From: an uncultured Mucilaginibacter sp.
GTDB lineage: Bacteria; Bacteroidota; Bacteroidia; Sphingobacteriales; Sphingobacteriaceae
Reading direction: 5' to 3'
DNA length: 64,000 nt
Assembly (NCBI GenBank): GCA_913775265.1
Contig: CAJYJH010000093.1
Coordinates: 124,001-188,000 of the forward strand
Under the pieces are notes generated by a model, which had not been told where the DNA came from, searched no databases, and saw only the letters and a list, made by a program, of their open reading frames with translations. Shown here in pieces: positions 25,137-33,862 of the stretch. The translations under genes and the position numbers were made by a program. Every line of letters begins with the position of its first letter. Position 1 is the stretch's first letter.

Positions 25137-26283
25137 CATAACCCTTGCTGAACGTTACAAGGCAGTACGCCGCCGTACCGAAGATATTTGCAGCCATTTA
25201 CAAACCGAAGATTACGTAGTACAGCCGGTAGTGGATGTAAGTCCGCCTAAGTGGCATATCGGGCATACAACCTGGTTTTTCGAAACTTTTGTACTGAAGC
25301 CTTATTTTATGGGCTATCAGGAATATAATGCCGATTTCAACTTTGTATTTAACAGTTACTATGAAACCGTAGGGGCCCGGGTGGTGCGTACTGATCGTGG
25401 TAATTTGAGCCGTCCTACTGTGTTAGAGGTTTACCGTTACCGCGAGTATGTGGACGAAGCTATGTACAGTTTTTTATGCCACGAGCCATCGCCCGAGGTT
25501 AAAGAACTATTTATTTTAGGCTTAAATCACGAAGAGCAACACCAGGAGTTGTTGTACTACGATATTAAATACATTTTGGGTAACAACCCATTAATGCCTG
25601 CCTATAATAAAGAATATGTTTCGCCCAAATTTGAACAGCAGCCGGGTTTTGTGAGTATTGCTGAGGGCGTTTACGAAGTAGGGCACCAGGGCGAAGGTTT
25701 TTGTTTTGATAATGAATTAAACCGCCATAAAGTCTACCTGAACGCATACGAGATCAGCACTGCTTTAGTAAGCAACGGCGAGTACCTGGAATTTATTAAC
25801 AGCGGCGGTTACCAGGATTTCAGGCACTGGCATGCCGAGGCTTGGGACTGGGTAAAAACCAACCAGGTAATGGCACCTATGTACTGGCATCAAATAGACG
25901 GCGAGTGGCATGTTTATACCTTAAGCGGACTGGAAAAGCTTGACCCGGAAGACACGGTAACCAATATAAGCTATTACGAGGCATACGCTTATGCATCCTG
26001 GAAAGGTATGCGCCTGCCTACCGAGTTTGAGTGGGAGGTTGCTGCTACCCAATTTAACTGGGGTAAAAGCTGGGAGTGGACGGAAAGCGCTTATCTGCCT
26101 TATCCTGGTTTTAACAAGGCTCCGGGCGCTATTGGTGAGTACAATGGTAAATTTATGGTGAGCCAAAAAGTGCTGCGCGGAGCTTCCATTGCTACCCCGC
26201 CGGGGCATAGCCGCATTACCTACCGCAATTTTTTTCACCCCAACTTACGCTGGCATTTTACCGGCATCCGGTTGGCCCGATAA
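25126..26283 (+). CDS. egtB: ergothioneine biosynthesis sulfoxide synthase EgtB
   Basis: A 385-residue non-haem iron enzyme that joins hercynine to a cysteine-containing thiol with oxygen. The N-terminal DinB-like domain supplies the iron ligands: His in PKWHIGHTTWFFE near residue 44 and the HEEQHQE triad near residue 135. The C-terminal FGE-sulfatase domain ends in the typical YRNFFHPNLRWHFTGIRLAR-type segment. It is slightly short for the family. The start is a GTG inside the end of the transporter gene (11-base overlap); no ATG lies in the right place. egtC is absent here, so the enzyme may use cysteine rather than gamma-Glu-Cys, which is inference. egtD follows after 15 bases. Confidence 0.93.
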   Translation: MNNSITLAERYKAVRRRTEDICSHLQTEDYVVQPVVDVSPPKWHIGHTTWFFETFVLKPYFMGYQEYNADFNFVFNSYYETVGARVVRTDRGNLSRPTVLEVYRYREYVDEAMYSFLCHEPSPEVKELFILGLNHEEQHQELLYYDIKYILGNNPLMPAYNKEYVSPKFEQQPGFVSIAEGVYEVGHQGEGFCFDNELNRHKVYLNAYEISTALVSNGEYLEFINSGGYQDFRHWHAEAWDWVKTNQVMAPMYWHQIDGEWHVYTLSGLEKLDPEDTVTNISYYEAYAYASWKGMRLPTEFEWEVAATQFNWGKSWEWTESAYLPYPGFNKAPGAIGEYNGKFMVSQKVLRGASIATPPGHSRITYRNFFHPNLRWHFTGIRLAR

Positions 26284-26298
26284 CTGATACCTAACATT

Positions 26299-27288
26299 AT
26301 GCTACCTATAGAAAATACCGCTACCTCCCCTTTAACCGGGCAAGACTTTGATCATCAATTTTGCGAAGATGTGCTTACCGGGTTAAAGGCTACTCCTAAA
26401 TACCTGCAGGCAAAATATTTTTATGATGCCACAGGTGATGAGCTGTTTCAGCAAATTATGAATTGCCCGGAGTATTATCCTACCGATTGCGAACTGGAAA
26501 TATTTACACAGCAAACAAAAGCTTTGGCCAAGGCACTCATTGCTGATGGCAGCGCTTTCGACTTGATCGAATTGGGGGCGGGCGATGCCATGAAATCGAC
26601 TTATCTGCTTCGCGAATTAATTAGTCAGCAAGCCGATTTTACGTATCTGCCCATTGATATTTCGGGGCATGTAATTAACTTTTTAGAAGAAACCCTTCCG
26701 GTTACTTTGCCCGGTATTAAACTTAAAGGGCTTACCGGCGAGTATTTTAACATGATGGGCGAGGCAGCCCGTATATCTCCCCGCCGTAAAGTAGTGCTGT
26801 TTTTAGGCTCAAACATTGGTAACATGCCGGTTGCCGAGGCCGAGGAGTTTTGCCTGGAGTTGCGCAAACACTTGTCTGCTGGAGATCGGGTGCTGATGGG
26901 TGTTGATTTAAAAAAGAATCCACATACCGTATTAGCTGCCTACAACGATGCCGCTGGCTATACAAGACGTTTCAACCTTAACTTGCTGGAGCGTATTAAC
27001 CGCCAGTTGAACGCCAATTTTGATGTAAGTAAGTTTGAACATTATCCTACCTACGACCCTGAAACCGGTTCGTGCAAAAGTTATTTAATCAGTTTGGACG
27101 ATCAGAAGGTAGAGCTTTGTGATGAGACTGTTACTTTCCGCAAAGACGAATACATCTTTATGGAAATATCACAAAAGTATACTGTGACCGAGGCTAACCA
27201 GATGGGAGTACACGCCGGATTTAAGCCGACAGTAAACTTTTCTGATAGCCGGAACTGGTTTTTGGATACTTTATGGTTAGCGATTTAA
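26299..27288 (+). CDS. egtD: L-histidine N-alpha-methyltransferase EgtD
   Basis: A 329-residue SAM-dependent enzyme that trimethylates histidine to hercynine, the first step of ergothioneine synthesis. Family features are the N-terminal PKYLQAKYFYDATGDELFQQI, NCPEYYPTD, the SAM loop LIELGAGDAMKS near residue 91, PIDIS, LGSNIGNM and GVDLKK, and the C-terminal EISQKYTV. Length and order are normal for EgtD. With egtB it gives the core pathway to the sulfoxide; the C-S lyase (egtE) is not adjacent. A following SDR gene is separated by 108 bases and probably has its own promoter. Confidence 0.95.
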   Translation: MLPIENTATSPLTGQDFDHQFCEDVLTGLKATPKYLQAKYFYDATGDELFQQIMNCPEYYPTDCELEIFTQQTKALAKALIADGSAFDLIELGAGDAMKSTYLLRELISQQADFTYLPIDISGHVINFLEETLPVTLPGIKLKGLTGEYFNMMGEAARISPRRKVVLFLGSNIGNMPVAEAEEFCLELRKHLSAGDRVLMGVDLKKNPHTVLAAYNDAAGYTRRFNLNLLERINRQLNANFDVSKFEHYPTYDPETGSCKSYLISLDDQKVELCDETVTFRKDEYIFMEISQKYTVTEANQMGVHAGFKPTVNFSDSRNWFLDTLWLAI

Positions 27289-27396
27289 CGAAAACGTTTT
27301 AGTATTATATGCATCACTGATGCAATTTTAATCGATTAAAATTTATCTTATTGCTCTAAATTTATTTGTTTTGCGAGGCAGATAAATAAGATCGAT

Positions 27397-28209
27397 ATGG
27401 AAAGCTTTTCGCTAAAAGATAAAGTTATTATAGTAACAGGTGGCACCGGTGTTTTAGGGGATGCTTTCGTAAAAGGTATAGTAGATGCCGGCGGTATTGC
27501 AGGCATTTTAGGCCGTAATGAAAAGGTTGCTACCGAGCGTGCCGAGGCTATAAACGCCTCGGGTGGCAGAGCCATTGCTTTAGTAGCTGATGTACTTAAC
27601 GAAGAGCAATTAATTGCAGCCCGCGACAAAGTAATGCAAGCTTATGGCCGTATTGACGGACTGGTGAACGGTGCCGGCGGCAATATGCCGGGTGGCGTGA
27701 TACAGCCCGATCAGGACTTGTTTACCATGAACATGGACGGCATGCGTCAGGTTATGGAGCTTAACCTTTGGGGCACTTTAATGCCTACACAGGTTTTTGG
27801 TAAAGTAATGGCTGATGGCGGCAAGGGTAGCATCGTAAACATTTCGTCGATGGCAGCGCAGCAGGCCGTTACAAAGGTATTGGGTTATAGTATGGCTAAA
27901 GCAGCTATTGATAATTATACCAAATGGTTTGCTTTAGAGGCAGCCAACAGATATGGTGATCGTATTCGCATGAATGCTATTGCACCGGGATTTTTCCTGA
28001 CCGAGCAAAACCGTACGCTACTTACCCAGCCTGATGGCAGCTATACTGAACGTGGTAACCTGGTAATGTCTAACACACCGTATAAAAGATTTGGTAAGCC
28101 TGAAGAGCTAGTGGGAGCTTTAGTCTGGCTTTTAAGCGATGCTTCTGCTTTTGTAAGCGGAACGGTGGTATACGTTGACGGTGGTTTTTCTATGTTCAGT
28201 GGCGTGTAA
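27397..28209 (+). CDS. SDR family oxidoreductase, likely D-mannonate oxidoreductase
   Basis: A 270-residue short-chain dehydrogenase. The nucleotide loop is GGTGVLGDAF near residue 15, the NGAGG segment lies near residue 90, the catalytic Ser and YSMAKAA (Tyr and Lys) lie near residues 150-170, and the C-terminus has DASAFVSGTVVYVDGGFSMFSGV. The opening ESFSLKDKVIIVTGG and overall pattern match SDR-type fructuronate reductases (D-mannonate oxidoreductases) of Bacteroidota. No other uronate genes are nearby, so the substrate is moderately sure. It ends at a long shared terminator. Confidence 0.85.
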   Translation: MESFSLKDKVIIVTGGTGVLGDAFVKGIVDAGGIAGILGRNEKVATERAEAINASGGRAIALVADVLNEEQLIAARDKVMQAYGRIDGLVNGAGGNMPGGVIQPDQDLFTMNMDGMRQVMELNLWGTLMPTQVFGKVMADGGKGSIVNISSMAAQQAVTKVLGYSMAKAAIDNYTKWFALEAANRYGDRIRMNAIAPGFFLTEQNRTLLTQPDGSYTERGNLVMSNTPYKRFGKPEELVGALVWLLSDASAFVSGTVVYVDGGFSMFSGV

Positions 28210-28221
28210 CTCACCTTTTGA

Positions 28222-28270
28222 TAAAACAAAATGGGGTCCTGGCATAATGCCAGGACCCCATTTTGTTTTA
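28222..28270. terminator. bidirectional terminator between the SDR gene and a membrane protein gene
   Basis: Arms of 24 bases (28222-28245 and 28247-28270) match perfectly, with T-rich ends on both strands. The right end covers the stop codon of the minus-strand gene. Confidence 0.85.
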
Positions 28271-28723
28271 AAGTAACTTATGATCAAATAACAGGAGGTA
28301 AATCCAGGTGATGATAAATACCAGCGGAATCATTACCGGCGAAATACGCTGAAAGGTGCGGTCCCATTTATTACCGTTTAGCATAGGATAGTGGAACTCG
28401 CTCGAGCTGCCATCGGTATGTCCCTTATAATTCATGCGTAGTTTACGCATGTAAAATATACCCGCCAGTACATCTATAAAAGTAAAAATAGAAACAATCA
28501 GCGCCGCTATCGGAAAAATAACGGCCAGCATTTCTTGTTTTTTAAAAAGCTCGGGCGTGGGGGCTTTGGCTGTGACCAGCATAGCATAAACGTTAAAAAA
28601 AAACGACTGTCCTATGGATAGCCATATAACGCGTTGATTTACGCCATTATCGTGATGCTCAATCTGAGCCCGGCTTATCCGGTATAATTCTGAAGGAAGC
28701 GGTTCTTGTTGTTCGTCTGCCAT
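28268..28723 (-). CDS. hypothetical membrane protein
   Basis: A 151-residue protein I do not recognise. It has a soluble N-terminus of about 27 residues, a hydrophobic stretch near 30-50, a pair of helices near 65-92 and a C-terminal helix near 128-146. The region between helices is basic and polar. No catalytic motif is visible. Its stop codon lies in the shared inverted-repeat terminator. The ATG at 28723 gives a natural start (MADEQQEPLP). Confidence 0.7.
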   Translation of the reverse strand: MADEQQEPLPSELYRISRAQIEHHDNGVNQRVIWLSIGQSFFFNVYAMLVTAKAPTPELFKKQEMLAVIFPIAALIVSIFTFIDVLAGIFYMRKLRMNYKGHTDGSSSEFHYPMLNGNKWDRTFQRISPVMIPLVFIITWIYLLLFDHKLL

Positions 28724-28844
28724 TAGTTAAATATTAACAGTTTAAACAACAATATTTTACAGGTGCAGTTTTGCTTTATTTTCTTTCTAATGAAAAATTT
28801 ACATTAATGATTAAATTGGCTGCGAAGCTCCATTTTGCGTTAAT

Positions 28845-29354
28845 CTAAGCCAATGAAAACTTGTCTTTGCGGCCAACTTTTTCAATTTTAATCTGACCTG
28901 CTTCTTTCAGTTCGGCAAGTGGGGCAGTAATTTGCCGGCTTATTTTTTTTGCGTCTGATCGTGGCTCATATTGTGCCATTGCATTGGCAATGTCTTCGTT
29001 AAAGCCCGAACCAATCTCTTTTAAGGCAAAACCTATCTTTTGATTAATTGGGAGGTCTTCGTTATACTTTGCCGGTATATCTAAAGGCACAGCCGGTTCG
29101 GCAACGCTGGTTTGCTCTTCAGTATTGGTATCATCTTTCGGTGCGGTAACCGGACTTTTTGGTGCAGGTGCTTTTGTTTCACTTACTTTTGGTGGCTGCG
29201 GTGCTACTGCGTTATCACTTTTTATTTTTGAAGAGGTAGGTGCAGAAGCCGTAAAGCCTTGCAACAATGTTTCAAATCGTTTAGCTTCTTGCTGATGAAA
29301 AGCAACCTGCTGTTTTAAGTACTCTACAATATCCTTTTCTGTAATGTTAGGCAT
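28845..29354 (-). CDS. hypothetical protein with coiled coil, Pro/Ala linker and winged-helix-like end
   Basis: A 169-residue protein. Residues 1-30 look like a short coiled coil, about 30-90 are a Pro, Ala, Lys and Thr-rich linker, and 95-169 resemble a small winged-helix fold (INQKIGFALKEIG, ISRQITAPLAELKEAGQIKIEKVG, and a terminal KFSLA). The architecture suggests a nucleic-acid-binding or scaffold role; there is no family I can name with confidence. It lies apart from neighbours by more than 70 bases each side. Confidence 0.65.
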   Translation of the reverse strand: MPNITEKDIVEYLKQQVAFHQQEAKRFETLLQGFTASAPTSSKIKSDNAVAPQPPKVSETKAPAPKSPVTAPKDDTNTEEQTSVAEPAVPLDIPAKYNEDLPINQKIGFALKEIGSGFNEDIANAMAQYEPRSDAKKISRQITAPLAELKEAGQIKIEKVGRKDKFSLA

Positions 29355-29429
29355 GGTAAAATAATAATGGTATTATTTTACTTACAATGTATTATTTATA
29401 TTGTTTTGATCCCCAAAAAGGAATGAAGC

Positions 29430-29741
29430 TTACATGGCAATATTGCTATCAATCCTTGGGTCTTCAGGTAAAATTTCCATATCAGGGAACTCAATATACT
29501 CGGCATACCACTGTATAGCACTAATTACATCCAATGCATCGTCAGGGGTGATATTGATGGTTTCGAAAGCATAAAGTTTATCGTCGGCGTAACCGTACAG
29601 TTGTATTTCGTTACCGTCAGGAGTAAAATCTTCTTCGCTAACGCAGTAAACTTTTACCTTAAGCGCAGTATCACGCGAGTGGATCACGTCTCGGCAAGGG
29701 TCGTTAGGGTCAGTGGCTAATAAAAAGACGTTGTAATCCAT
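29430..29741 (-). CDS. hypothetical acidic protein
   Basis: A 103-residue acidic protein without signal or membrane segments. It reads as a compact alpha/beta domain (MDYNVFLLATDP at the start, ISAIQWYAEYIEFP near the end). I do not recognise the family. It lies on the same strand as the winged-helix-like gene, 75 bases upstream of it. The ATG at 29741 fits. Confidence 0.65.
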   Translation of the reverse strand: MDYNVFLLATDPNDPCRDVIHSRDTALKVKVYCVSEEDFTPDGNEIQLYGYADDKLYAFETINITPDDALDVISAIQWYAEYIEFPDMEILPEDPRIDSNIAM

Positions 29742-29906
29742 TGTATCGTAATATAACTATACAACTGCTAACACGCTAACATTAATATGGTTTAATATTT
29801 ATATTAACTAAAGTGACATTTATTAGAGGAAAGGTAAATTGTTAAATTGCTTTTAAGGTTAAAAATTTTCTCAACAATAAATGATGAAACTTGTAATATG
29901 TACATT

Positions 29907-30080
29907 ATGAAAAAGCAGAATTTAAGATACATTATAGTAGTAGCCATACTTTGTACTATGGCAGCCTGTAGAGATAATCCCTATAATTCATACGGAGGGC
30001 CGTCTAATAACCCACATGATACGGCTGCGGCCCGGCGCGATACCAGTTCTATTGGCTTGCGCACCGACGGGCGACAGTGA
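29907..30080 (+). CDS. small lipoprotein
   Basis: A 57-residue exported peptide. MKKQNLRYIIVVAILCTMAAC is a lipoprotein signal with Cys at residue 21 as the lipid site; the mature part of 37 residues is polar and disordered. I chose the ATG at 29907 over two upstream starts because the signal begins there. Small lipoproteins of this sort are common in the family and have no known role. Confidence 0.6.
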   Translation: MKKQNLRYIIVVAILCTMAACRDNPYNSYGGPSNNPHDTAAARRDTSSIGLRTDGRQ

Positions 30081-30194
30081 GTGCAAAATAAACGTGGAAT
30101 AATCAACGCGAAATACCACGGCGCTTAGTAAATATTTCCCCAAAAGAAATTTACAGATAGCCGGAAACGGTGGATTTATAGCTGAAAAAATAAA

Positions 30195-30308
30195 TTTAAC
30201 TTATGGTATCTGTTTTGCGTATAAGAGAGAGCCCTACTCTTAAGGGCTGTTTTTCATAGGTAGATGTAGAGTCGGGTAGCTGCGAGAGCAATCCGACTTT
30301 CTTTTTTT
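30195..30308 (+). ncRNA. candidate small RNA or tandem terminators
   Basis: Two hairpins with T-tracts follow each other: AGCCCT/AGGGCT (30230-30248) then GTTTTTC, and AGTCGG/CCGACT (30270-30298) then TTTCTTTTTTT. Both are oriented for the plus strand, 150-220 bases after a tiny lipoprotein gene. They may simply end that transcript, or the 3' one may end a short RNA made from the gap. No RNA family was recognised. Confidence 0.35.
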
Positions 30309-30759
30309 ATGGAGCTTGGTATCTGCGGAGTGCCTCCTCACCAAATCGCAGTAGATCACTGGCTGTAATAAATCCCACTGTGTTTAAAATAATTTGCCCT
30401 TTAGGATTAAAGACAATCAGGGTAGGGTAGGCCCGCATACCCCATTCTTGCGCCAGGTAAGGGTTTTTTGCGCTTTCCATGTTTAAAGCCGTGTTAATAA
30501 AGTTCTTATTGTAAAACGCTGCTGCTTTAGGATTTTTAAAAGTTGTTGCCTTTAGCATTTTACATGGGCCGCACCAGGTAGCATAGGCATCTACAAATAT
30601 GGGTTTATTTTGCGCGGAGGCCTGTTTCAAAGCTTCGGCCCAGGTAGTAGCCGTAAAATTGATTTGGCAGTCGTTGGTTTGGCTGTTAGCATTTATGCTA
30701 ATTATTATAAGCAATAATAAAGTGATAATGCCGGTGCGTGTTAGGTATACTTTGATCAT
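30307..30759 (-). CDS. secreted thioredoxin-family protein
   Basis: A 150-residue exported protein with a hydrophobic signal peptide (about residues 1-26, ending NANSQ). The thioredoxin active site is WCGPCK in YATWCGPCKMLKATTF near residue 62, and the cis-Pro is in RAYPTLIVF. It should act as a thiol-disulfide oxidoreductase in the periplasm. It lies 64 bases downstream of the Gln/Arg-rich protein gene on the same strand and may be transcribed with it. Confidence 0.88.
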   Translation of the reverse strand: MIKVYLTRTGIITLLLLIIISINANSQTNDCQINFTATTWAEALKQASAQNKPIFVDAYATWCGPCKMLKATTFKNPKAAAFYNKNFINTALNMESAKNPYLAQEWGMRAYPTLIVFNPKGQIILNTVGFITASDLLRFGEEALRRYQAP

Positions 30760-30823
30760 GTAATTCTATATAACAAAAAAAGGATCAACAGCCGCCAATA
30801 GCAGCTGTTGATCTTTTAAAATA

Positions 30824-32629
30824 TTATGGGCGGCGTTCTTCGCGTTGCGGGCGTTGGCGCCATTGTTCCATTTGCTGCTGGCGCTGTTGTTGCATCTGTT
30901 GCCGCTGCTGGTCGGCCTGCTGGCGTTGTTGTTGCCGCTGTTGTTCCATTTGCTGGCGCTGCTGATCGGCCTGTTGACGTTGCTGATCCATCTGTTGCTG
31001 TCTCTGCTGCTGCATTTGCTGCTGCATTTGCTGCCGCTGTTGGTCTGCCTGTTGCCGTTGCTGATCCATTTGCTGTCTCTGCTGATCGAACTGTTGCCTT
31101 TGCTGTTGCCTTTGTTGCTCCATCTGTTGGCGACGTTGGTCATCCATCTGTTGCCTTTGCTGGTCAAGTTGCTGACGCTGCTGCTGGCGTTGTTGATCGT
31201 CCATTTGCTGACGCTGTTGCTGACGCATCTGATCCATCTGCTGACGTTGCTGATTTTGCTGAGCATCGTTTTGCTGACGTTGCTGCCGCATCTGTTCCCA
31301 ACGTTGCTGTTGCGCTTGCTGACGCTGTTGGTCAGCCTGCTGGTTTTGCTGATCAGGAATTATCTGTTGCTGGCGCTGTACATCGCGTTGGCGTTGCTGT
31401 TCCATTTGTTGCCTGCGCTGGTCAAACCGCTGTTGCCTGTCAGGATTAGCTTGCTGGTTGGGGTCGCCACCGTTAAACTGGCCATAACGTCCACGTTGCC
31501 CACGCTGATCGTTCGGCTGCCCGTTTTGGTCTGCCTGCTGCTGGCCATTTTGTTGCTGCCCATCGCGGTTAGGCTGATTGCCTCGTTGCCATGGCTGTCC
31601 GTCGCTATTACGGTTTCTACCGTTATACCTGTTCCGGTCATTGTTATTATCCGAAGAGCCTGGGCGGTTAGCTGGCTGATTGTTTTTATCAAGTCTTCTG
31701 CCATTGTTAAAACCATTACTACGGTCGTATACACGCACAAAGTTCCGGTTATTATCGTTACGTGCGGCATCAGCCAAACGTGCGGCATTAATACGGTTTG
31801 TAATAGCACGGTTGCGGTCGCCAATGTTAAAATTAGGGTTAGCATTGCGATATGCTCTGGCATCTATCACTCGGCTCGGATGCACATCTTCACTACGCCT
31901 TACCATAGGGCGGTAGATGTTTAGTGTGTTGTTATTAAAGTACGGTCTGCGCGGACTGTTGATATTATTAATGTTATAAATCTGGATACGATTACGTGTT
32001 ACACGTTCAATGTCATTAACGCGCGGGCCGGCAATATATCGGTTGTTATTGTAGGTATAATAGTTACGTATCACGTTGCTGCGTCCATAAATGTTAATTA
32101 CTGTGGTGCGTGGCAGGTAATAGTTATAAATAGATGGGCTGGTGATATACGCCTGTGGTGCGAAGGTCCAGTAATCGGGCGGCATGTTATAGCTGCCAAA
32201 AGAGGCATCAATACTTAAACCGGGTCCTAAGGGTGCCCATCCGTAATAATTATCTACGGTGCGCCAGTCAACCCAGGCCGGTCCCCACTCATAATCGGGT
32301 ATCCATTCCCAGCCATAGTAATCGTCAAAACGCCAGCGGCCGTAATGAAAAGGTGCCCAACCCCAGTCGTAATCAGATACCCAGGTGTTGCCATACTCAG
32401 TCATCACCCAATGGCCATTAGTGGCGTACGGTCTGAAATCTTCGTCCACATCGGGTACCCAAACAGTACCGTACTGCGGATCATCTACCCAAGTGCCGTA
32501 AGGCTGCAGACCATCATAAAAATCCTGAAAGGTAATATAATCGCCTTGTGCGCTTGCCTTTTGAGGAGTTGCAAAAAACAGCAACAATGCTGTGCAACTC
32601 AGTGTTATATATCGAAAAAGCAATCTCAT
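30824..32629 (-). CDS. secreted YXWD/DUF6600-like protein with a Gln/Arg-rich repeat tail
   Basis: A 601-residue exported protein with a signal peptide of about 27 residues (ending KASAQ). Residues 30-150 hold repeated aromatic blocks of the type YGTWV, GWAPFHYGRW and GWEWIPDYEWGPAWV, as in YXWGXW/DUF6600 proteins of Gram-negative bacteria. Residues 180-390 are Asn/Arg-rich, and from about 395 to the end nearly everything is Gln, Arg, Met and Asp in loose RQQMDQQ-type repeats. The tail is surely disordered and probably binds a polyanion such as DNA, RNA or polysaccharide, which is inference. It is preceded by its own intergenic region and followed by the thioredoxin gene. Confidence 0.85.
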   Translation of the reverse strand: MRLLFRYITLSCTALLLFFATPQKASAQGDYITFQDFYDGLQPYGTWVDDPQYGTVWVPDVDEDFRPYATNGHWVMTEYGNTWVSDYDWGWAPFHYGRWRFDDYYGWEWIPDYEWGPAWVDWRTVDNYYGWAPLGPGLSIDASFGSYNMPPDYWTFAPQAYITSPSIYNYYLPRTTVINIYGRSNVIRNYYTYNNNRYIAGPRVNDIERVTRNRIQIYNINNINSPRRPYFNNNTLNIYRPMVRRSEDVHPSRVIDARAYRNANPNFNIGDRNRAITNRINAARLADAARNDNNRNFVRVYDRSNGFNNGRRLDKNNQPANRPGSSDNNNDRNRYNGRNRNSDGQPWQRGNQPNRDGQQQNGQQQADQNGQPNDQRGQRGRYGQFNGGDPNQQANPDRQQRFDQRRQQMEQQRQRDVQRQQQIIPDQQNQQADQQRQQAQQQRWEQMRQQRQQNDAQQNQQRQQMDQMRQQQRQQMDDQQRQQQRQQLDQQRQQMDDQRRQQMEQQRQQQRQQFDQQRQQMDQQRQQADQQRQQMQQQMQQQRQQQMDQQRQQADQQRQQMEQQRQQQRQQADQQRQQMQQQRQQQMEQWRQRPQREERRP

Positions 32630-32779
32630 ATTGTTTTTGTTGTGTGTATGTATATTTATCAGACTTGATGTATCAAAAAGTGTTTAACGCTTAGTAATTT
32701 ATATTGTGTAAATATTTTAAGGTGGTTCCACCGACCGAAGAATTTTATGCGATACTATGTTGATGTAATATTTATTAAA

Positions 32780-32787
32780 TAATTTTG
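32780..32787 (+). promoter_or_regulatory. TAnnTTTG -7 promoter box of the 2OG oxygenase
   Basis: TAATTTTG is a full consensus match, 26 bases before the ATG at 32814. A GTTG at 32759-32762 could be a -33 element at slightly short spacing (17 bases). Confidence 0.5.
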
Positions 32788-32813
32788 ACCACATTATTTT
32801 AAGAGAAGGATTT

Positions 32814-33776
32814 ATGAGTACAGTGAATATCCCGCGCTTAGACTTAGATACATACAAAAATGGTGATGCAGAAAGCCGTAAAAGATTTTCTGATGCCATA
32901 GGTGCAGCGTTTAACGAAACCGGTTTTGTAACCATTACTAACCATGGTTTAAGTAAAGAATTGATTGATTGCTTATATCAGCAGGTTAAAAGCCTTTTTG
33001 CTTTGCCCGAGGATGTGAAGTTAAAATATGAAAAACCTGAACTGGCCGGGCAGCGTGGTTATACCAGCAAAGGCAAAGAAACGGCTAAAGGTTTTAAGGT
33101 TCCTGATTTAAAAGAATTTTGGCAAATTGGCCAAACTGTTACTGATGGCGACCCGATTAAGGAACAGTATCCAGATAATGTTTATGTAGACGAACTGCCT
33201 GAATTTAATACTGTTACCCGCGAGGTATACCAAAAACTGGAAGCCGCAGGTACCTTGTTGCTGGAAGCTATTGCTACTTACCTGGGTTTGCCGCAAGACT
33301 ACTTTGACAGCAAAGTACATAACGGTAACTCAATACTGCGTACACTGCACTACTTCCCGATCGAAGATCCGGATGCTTTGGCTCCCGATGCGGTACGTGC
33401 CGGTGCACATGAGGACATTAACCTGATTACATTATTGATTGGCGCCAGTGCTGATGGGCTGGAGCTGTTGACCCGCGATAATGAGTGGTTCCCGGTAAAA
33501 GCTCATGGCGAAGATGTGGTAGTAAATGTAGGTGATATGCTGCAGCGTTTAACCAACAATAAATTAAAATCAACTACACACCGTGTAGTGAACCCGCCAA
33601 GAGAGGAAATGAAAAATTCACGTTTCTCGGTGCCATTCTTCTTGCATCCAAAATCTGATATGGATCTAACTTGTCTGGAAAGCTGCATCGATGAGCAACA
33701 TCCAAAGAAATACACTGACATGACTGCCGGTGAATATTTGGATGAACGCCTGCGTGAAATCGGACTGAAAAAGTAA
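32814..33776 (+). CDS. 2-oxoglutarate/Fe(II) oxygenase of the isopenicillin N synthase family
   Basis: A 320-residue enzyme of the IPNS/ACC-oxidase-like group. The N-terminal DIOX region includes FNETGFVTITNHG; iron ligands are His and Asp in GAHEDINLITLL and His in STTHRVV; the co-substrate-binding Arg and Ser are in RFSVPFFLHP. Members hydroxylate or cyclise small molecules such as amino acid derivatives. Free-standing Bacteroidota members have no known substrate. It is monocistronic with its own promoter box and terminator. Confidence 0.9.
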   Translation: MSTVNIPRLDLDTYKNGDAESRKRFSDAIGAAFNETGFVTITNHGLSKELIDCLYQQVKSLFALPEDVKLKYEKPELAGQRGYTSKGKETAKGFKVPDLKEFWQIGQTVTDGDPIKEQYPDNVYVDELPEFNTVTREVYQKLEAAGTLLLEAIATYLGLPQDYFDSKVHNGNSILRTLHYFPIEDPDALAPDAVRAGAHEDINLITLLIGASADGLELLTRDNEWFPVKAHGEDVVVNVGDMLQRLTNNKLKSTTHRVVNPPREEMKNSRFSVPFFLHPKSDMDLTCLESCIDEQHPKKYTDMTAGEYLDERLREIGLKK

Positions 33777-33796
33777 CCGATAAAAAGTGCTTATAC

Positions 33797-33831
33797 AAAA
33801 CGACCGGTGGTGAAAACGACCGGTCGTTTTT
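33797..33831 (+). terminator. terminator of the 2OG oxygenase
   Basis: AAAACGACCGG (33797-33807) pairs perfectly with CCGGTCGTTTT (33820-33830) around a 12-base loop, with a T-rich run after it. Confidence 0.8.
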
Positions 33832-33862
33832 ATTGAAAATAAACGAAGTTAATATTGGTAAT

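Noticed and set aside
30845..31924. 1-kb plus-strand open frame coding for a Leu-rich, membrane-like protein
   Set aside because: It is the complement of the CAG/CGT-type codons of the Gln/Arg repeat gene; no start signal, and composition is a codon artefact. The same holds for the Val/Ala-rich frame 30826-31449 and the minus frame 30766-31266.
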